Source: Ursus arctos (lineage: Eukaryota; Chordata; Mammalia; Carnivora; Ursidae). Taken from it: a stretch of DNA of 64,000 nt. Shown here one piece after another: positions 59,945-64,000 of this stretch. Where the stretch lies: contig NW_026622986.1 in assembly GCF_023065955.2 (NCBI RefSeq), positions 16,207,848-16,271,847 on the forward strand. Reading direction: 5' to 3'. The translations under genes and the position numbers were made by a program. The stretch's first letter is position 1; each line of letters starts with the position of its first letter. The notes under the pieces were generated by a model. The model saw only the letters and a list, made by a program, of their open reading frames with translations, was not told the origin of the DNA and searched no databases.

Positions 59945-60139
59945 CTTAGTTTCTAGGATTTTAATAAGGTGGTCCATTCCTTGATTGTCCCTTAGCACTG
60001 TCCGTGCCTCCTTATCATTTGTAATAACACTTAAGGTTTTGAGAGCCAACAATTGAATCACTGGGTATTCTGACTTCAAGAGATCTAATATAGGGGGCAC
60101 GGCATTTAGTTCTTGAAGTGTAGCTCGACACTGAAAATC
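59945..60139 (-). CDS. ARMC3: ARMC3 exon C (armadillo repeats)
   Basis: A 195-base, phase 0-0 exon (acceptor tgtatttcag, donor gtattt). It encodes DFQCRATLQELNAVPPIL, then LLKSEYPVIQLLALKTLS and DNQGMDHLIKILETK. It covers one and a half armadillo repeats; the VIQLLALKTLSVI stretch is a helix 3. Because it is a multiple of three with matching phases, skipping it would keep the frame. The donor gtattt is weaker than the others. Confidence 0.97.
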
Positions 60140-60949
60140 CTGAAATACAAATGATCAAATAAGTAAGTAAATTTTAAAGCAAAATTCAGCCAGTATCAAG
60201 AATGGAAAACTCTTTTCTTCTAACAAAGGACATTATAAGTTATAAATTTCCCATCTTTTATTCTAGATTCCCTTCCAAAATAACTCACACAAAAATAAGG
60301 AAATCCTCAACTGACAACACCTAAATATTCATTTTAACTCTGTAGACATTGTCAATAACAGGAAATAGATGTAATCTAGGACTTCGGCAGTATCTATTGT
60401 TTCTTTATCATCAGGCAAATTCCTTTTATTACAAATAGCATTACAATAAATCTGTGCATTATCAAATTCTTTTCATCCTCTGTACCCTGTTTCAAATAGT
60501 ATTTGATAAAATGAAACGATGGCATCAATTCCTTATTATCTTTATTCAAATGGAATGTTTATGAAATGCTTACATGCACATAGTGCTGTCGGCAGGTCCT
60601 GTGCACACAAATTTTTATCAGGTTTAGTTCAGACACATGACCTTTATTTAAGACATTTACAATATCAAGGGGTCATTAGAGTCTAGATGAGTTGCTCCGC
60701 AGTGTGTGTCTATAATTTTGTATGTGTAAGTGGTGGGGAGAGGGCTAGTTGGGGTCAGCAATGGAGAGAACAGAGCAAAAAGTCATGAAAAGCTCCTGAA
60801 CTCTGACTGCTAAATCATGACACCTAAAATCAAAATATCATAAACGTAAAATAGTATTAAAGGTAGAAAAAGCCTACTAACAGCTTAGGTTTCTCTATCA
60901 TTCTTCAATGAATGCTTCCTACAGATATAAAAATTGTGGGTTGCTATTT

Positions 60950-61374
60950 GTTATAGGTTGAATTGCGTCCCTCCCAAAATATAAGTTGGAAGTCCTAACC
61001 CTCCATATCTCAAAATGTGACCTTATTTGGAAACAGGGTCATTGCAGATGTCATTAGTTAAGATAAGGTCATAGTAGGGTAGGGTAGGTACTGAATGGTG
61101 TCCTCATAAGAGTGGTGTCTTTAAAAGAGAAGACACAACAGAGAGAGAGATTGCAATGATGCAGTTGCAAACCATGGACGGCCAGGGATTGATGGCCACT
61201 ACCAGAAGCTAGGAAGAGGCAAGGGAGGATGCTACCCAGAGTGGCCATGGGAACATGGCCATGCTGACACTTTGATCTCATATTTTCCACCTCCAGCACC
61301 GTGAGAAATGCCTGTTGCTTTAAGCACCCAATTTAGGGTACTTTGTTACAGCAGTCGTAGGAAATTAATATACT
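60950..61374 (+). mobile_element. MaLR/MLT1-like LTR
   Basis: Resembles solo MaLR-class LTRs: ggttgaattgcgtccc near the start, gtgaccttatttggaaacag in the middle, ccaccagaagct-like text, and gctttaagcacccaattt with ttacagcagtcgtaggaaat at the end. No internal region is attached. The subfamily is not certain. Confidence 0.75.
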
Positions 61375-62282
61375 GTTATTAACTAGTACACTTCTGTTGT
61401 GAAGAATAGTGAAGGCAAGCTTTTCATTTCTGTTTGATTAAAAAAAACCAAACCCACAGGGAAATAAAAGCTATGAGGAGTCTTGAGATGAAAGCCACTA
61501 ACACATCGACAGGGTTATTTAGGCCTGTGGGATGAGAGAAGGTAAACAGCTGAGCTACCTTCAGCATGTCTCCCCCCAGGGAAGAGCGACGGTAGAAGCC
61601 AGTGAGTGCCCAGCTGTGTGGCAATGACTTCTAAGGTCAGTAATGTAGGTATGCTTTGCTGCTTTTGGGCATGAGCTCATTGCCTCTCCCTGAAGGAGAA
61701 GCCTCCTCTTCACTTCATTCTCTCTCTCTTTTATACTCCACTGCTGGCTATTTAAAATGGTGTTTTTGTATCTTCAGTTGATCTAAAGCTTATCAGATAT
61801 GTGTGGGAATTGTTCAGGAACCTGAGCAGGAAAAGAAGCAGAGAAGGCTATCCAAAGTGTCAGGAAGCTGACCTGTTCTAAGTGCGAGAGCATGTGCCTT
61901 GTGGGGCTGCCGCAGGGGCAGGGACAGAGAACAGCGCAGGTGGAAGAGGCCAAGGGAGGCTGTTTCTTTCCATAACAAAGGAAAACAGTTCAGTGACATA
62001 GCATCTTGCAATTGTGAACAATGAGTTCTGTTGAGCGTACTCAACTCACTGGGTCTTCACCAATAAATAAGTCTAATCCAAAATGTTGGTACACGGAATA
62101 AGGCATAAATTGCACCCAATGTGCTTAGATCACTGAGGTTAGGTCAATAAATAACTGCCTGGGTCAAATCTAGTTATTAGATATCCTTTTTCAGAAGAAA
62201 TACATTTATCTAGTATAATCCTGCCTTAATTTGCAAGCCATTCTATTCTTACAAATTTAAATACACTTCTAAAATGCCCTTT

Positions 62283-62534
62283 CATAGACCTGTACTTTGA
62301 AAACTATAAAACACTGAAAGAAATCAAAGAGGACATAAAGAAATGGAAAGACATCCCATGCTCATGGATTAGAAGAACAAATATCATTAAAATGTCTATA
62401 TCACCCAAAGCAATCTGCACATTTAATACAATCCCTATCAAAGTACCAAAAGCATTTTTCACAGAGCTAGAACAAACAATCCTAGAATTTGTATGGAACC
62501 ACAAAAGACCCTGTATAGCAAAGCAATCTCGAAA
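62283..62534 (+). mobile_element. LINE-1 ORF2 fragment
   Basis: Plus-strand sequence matches the reverse-transcriptase/C-terminal part of L1 ORF2, with the familiar segment gacatcccatgctcatgga at about 62350 and acccaaagcaatctgcaca after it. It is truncated at both ends, has no poly-A tail, and ends about 50 bases from the donor of ARMC3 exon B. Confidence 0.85.
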
Positions 62535-62586
62535 TAAATTCTATAAATAGCTTTGGTCAAAACACACTTTTAGAAATTACCCTCAC

Positions 62587-62762
62587 CTGGGCCAAGTTGT
62601 AAATGCACTCAATAGAGTTCTTCTTCACGTCAGGGTCTGGGCTGGCCAGCAGTCTGATGAGTGGCTCTAACCCGCCATGCTCAAATATTTGCACTTTGCT
62701 GGTATACTCTGCAGACATATTTGCCAGGCAAAGACTGGCAAACTCATGGATAACCACTTCTT
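62587..62762 (-). CDS. ARMC3: ARMC3 exon B (armadillo repeat)
   Basis: A 176-base exon with acceptor gatgtgcag and donor gtgagg. With the split Glu codon it reads EEEVVIHEFASLCLANMS, continues through EHGGLEPLIRLL and ends NSIECIYNLAQ on a complete codon. GGLEPLIRLL followed by DPDVKKNSIECIYNL is a typical armadillo pattern: a Gly-kinked helix 2, then helix 3 with Leu and Ala/Asn packing positions. It sits 52 bases from an L1 fragment in the downstream intron. Confidence 0.96.
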
Positions 62763-62997
62763 CTGCACATCAAAGATAAACAACACAAGCATGCAAAAGG
62801 CTTCCTCAAACATTACTTTAAAACATGTTTTGAAAACCAAAGCTTCACAAATCTTACTTGGTTGGAGCCCATCTTGGTTTGAGAGATTTAAACAATTCAC
62901 AATTGATACTACCTAAACTATTTTCAATGAGTAGTTTAACCCAATGTGAAAAATAAACCAGCCCCACTTTTGAAACAGATGTACGATGGAAAGTTAC
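62763..62997 (-). other. ARMC3: ARMC3 intron, 235 bases
   Basis: Short intron between exons A and B with gt...ag ends. I see no repeat or other feature in it. Confidence 0.85.
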
Positions 62998-63066
62998 CTT
63001 CTGGAGCAAGCTGAGCAATGACGGAGTTCATGACATCTAACTCCCTTAACAATTTTTTAACGTCAT
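62998..63066 (-). CDS. ARMC3: ARMC3 exon A (armadillo region, about residues 98-120)
   Basis: A 69-base exon with acceptor ttttgtag before it and donor gtaact after it. It starts with the last two bases of an Asn codon and encodes DVKKLLRELDVMNSV and then IAQLAPE, ending in phase 1. This is an armadillo-repeat helix region in the N-terminal third of ARMC3. It is too short to stand out as an open frame and was placed by protein similarity and splice sites. The exon before it is outside the window. Confidence 0.93.
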
Positions 63067-64000
63067 CTACAAAAGGAGATGCAGAATATTAATGAATAAT
63101 GACGATGTTGTGGAAATAGTCCCTTACGAAATAGGCTTCCTTATTTCCTAATTTTATAGATAAAGAATTTGAGGCTCAGAATCACACAGCAAGTGAGTGG
63201 TGGGACCAGGTGACTTGTCCAGGTCTGTATGACCCTAGACAGAATCTGGCTTCTGCTCCTTGATCACTGGGCTATACTACCTTCCAAAACACCAGAAAAA
63301 TGCAAAAGACGTCTAGAACATAATCAGCCAATTTGAGTTACTGTGCCCTACATTTGTTTATTATGTAGTAGAAATTCTTCATCGTGTTGTTTTGTTGGGA
63401 AGGGTATTTTTAAATTTTGATTTTAATAAAACTTGTACAGAATGCACATGAGAATTATCTTCAGGCTTTTCGATGCATATACCTTGTTTGCATTCCATTT
63501 TCTTATCAGAGATGCCAAAAATGATTAAAGATAAGTATACTGATTTTTTTTAAAGTTCACTTTTGTATTATTTACGTGAGCCTAATTAAGTGTAGGCAGG
63601 TATGCCCCTACTTCTCTCCTGCCATTGTTAGCCCCCGTTTTCTGAGAAATAAGGCATAGGTACTAATTTAGTTTCTGTAGTTTCTCTTCTTGGTCAATTA
63701 TCTTTGCTTGCAAGCCAAAATTAGCATTACCAGAATTTTAGAAAATTTCGCTCTGTAGCAGCTAAGGCAGATGGTCTCTGGATGAATTTTTCCTCATTAA
63801 CCACTGGGTATACTTGACTTTCAGTGGACACCTTTTCCTGTGGGATTCAGGGATGTGGCTGCTCTTCAACCCATCAAAACTACCGCTCTGTTTCTATTCA
63901 AAATGGTTAAAGAGGGCCAGCAAATTTACAGCTAGCTATAGGTATGTGAATAAGCTTGAAGTACAAAAAGAATAGTAGGGCTTCTGGAAATGTAGTGTCC
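63067..64000 (-). other. ARMC3: ARMC3 intron upstream of first exon in window (partial)
   Basis: This intron ends at the acceptor just above 63066. It holds a MIR-like fossil at about 63130-63295; the rest is AT-rich sequence in which I recognise no gene or repeat. The preceding ARMC3 exon is not in the window. Confidence 0.8.

Larger units (their letters stand above)
60140..62586 (-). other. ARMC3: ARMC3 intron, 2.4 kb
   Basis: Contains an L1 ORF2 fragment (62283-62534) and a MaLR-like LTR (60950-61374), both on the plus strand. The remaining stretches, 60140-60945 and 61375-62280, hold nothing I can name. Confidence 0.8.
1822..63066 (-). other. ARMC3: ARMC3 gene, 3' part (15 coding exons, window lacks 5' exons)
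   Basis: The minus strand carries 15 separate coding blocks. Their translations, read from 63066 down to 1822, line up in order and without gaps with mammalian ARMC3, an armadillo-repeat protein of about 870 residues expressed mainly in testis and ciliated cells and linked to sperm function (family knowledge). Every block has an AG before it and a GT after it, and the phases match across all 14 joins, giving about 769-773 residues and then a stop. The first block starts inside a codon at about residue 98, so the N-terminal exons and promoter lie beyond 64000. Order of domains: armadillo repeats, Ser-rich linker, lysine/glutamate stretch, C-terminal EDR1/CTR1-type peptidase-like domain. No frameshift or premature stop is seen, so the gene looks intact here. 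Confidence 0.97.

Overview
This window is mammalian nuclear DNA. Dense CAN-type (tRNA-Lys-derived) SINEs, carnivore-type LINE-1 tails, L2/MIR fossils and MaLR-like LTRs show that it comes from a carnivoran. The main SINE subtype looks arctoid, most like a bear; that last step is inference from memory of the consensus. There are no bacterial-style genes, operons, CRISPR arrays or functional RNA genes. Almost all short open frames are chance frames or lie in repeats.

One gene fills the window: ARMC3 (armadillo repeat-containing protein 3), on the minus strand from 63066 down to its stop codon at 1822. I can place 15 coding exons, each with AG acceptors and GT donors and with reading phases that join without a break into about 770 residues. 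This is the protein from about residue 98 to its C-terminus; the first exons and the promoter lie beyond 64000. Exons at 63066-30405 encode the armadillo repeats. Exons at 26398-25044 encode the last repeat and its tail, those at 22316-20907 a Ser-rich linker, and those at 9820-1822 an acidic/basic stretch followed by the C-terminal EDR1/CTR1-type peptidase-like domain. A polyadenylation signal sits about 90 bases after the stop.

The introns range from 100 bases to 15.8 kb and hold the repeats: about 21 SINEs, many with clear target-site duplications and several nested in older elements; L1 pieces in both orientations; L2 and MIR fossils; MaLR-like LTRs; and one ERV-L-like internal relic with a dUTPase-like motif. 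Low-complexity tracts include a 63-base alternating purine-pyrimidine (Z-DNA type) tract, a 177-base pure homopyrimidine tract, a 93-base homopurine tract and a G-quadruplex-prone cluster. The most unusual observations are a 63-base intronic segment, including a splice donor, that recurs 3.4 kb downstream in the gene; a strikingly CpG-rich exon (24 CpGs in 250 bases); a possible tandem acceptor at exon 12; and three SINEs that still show their tRNA-Lys(CTT) ancestry. I found no convincing new biological system.
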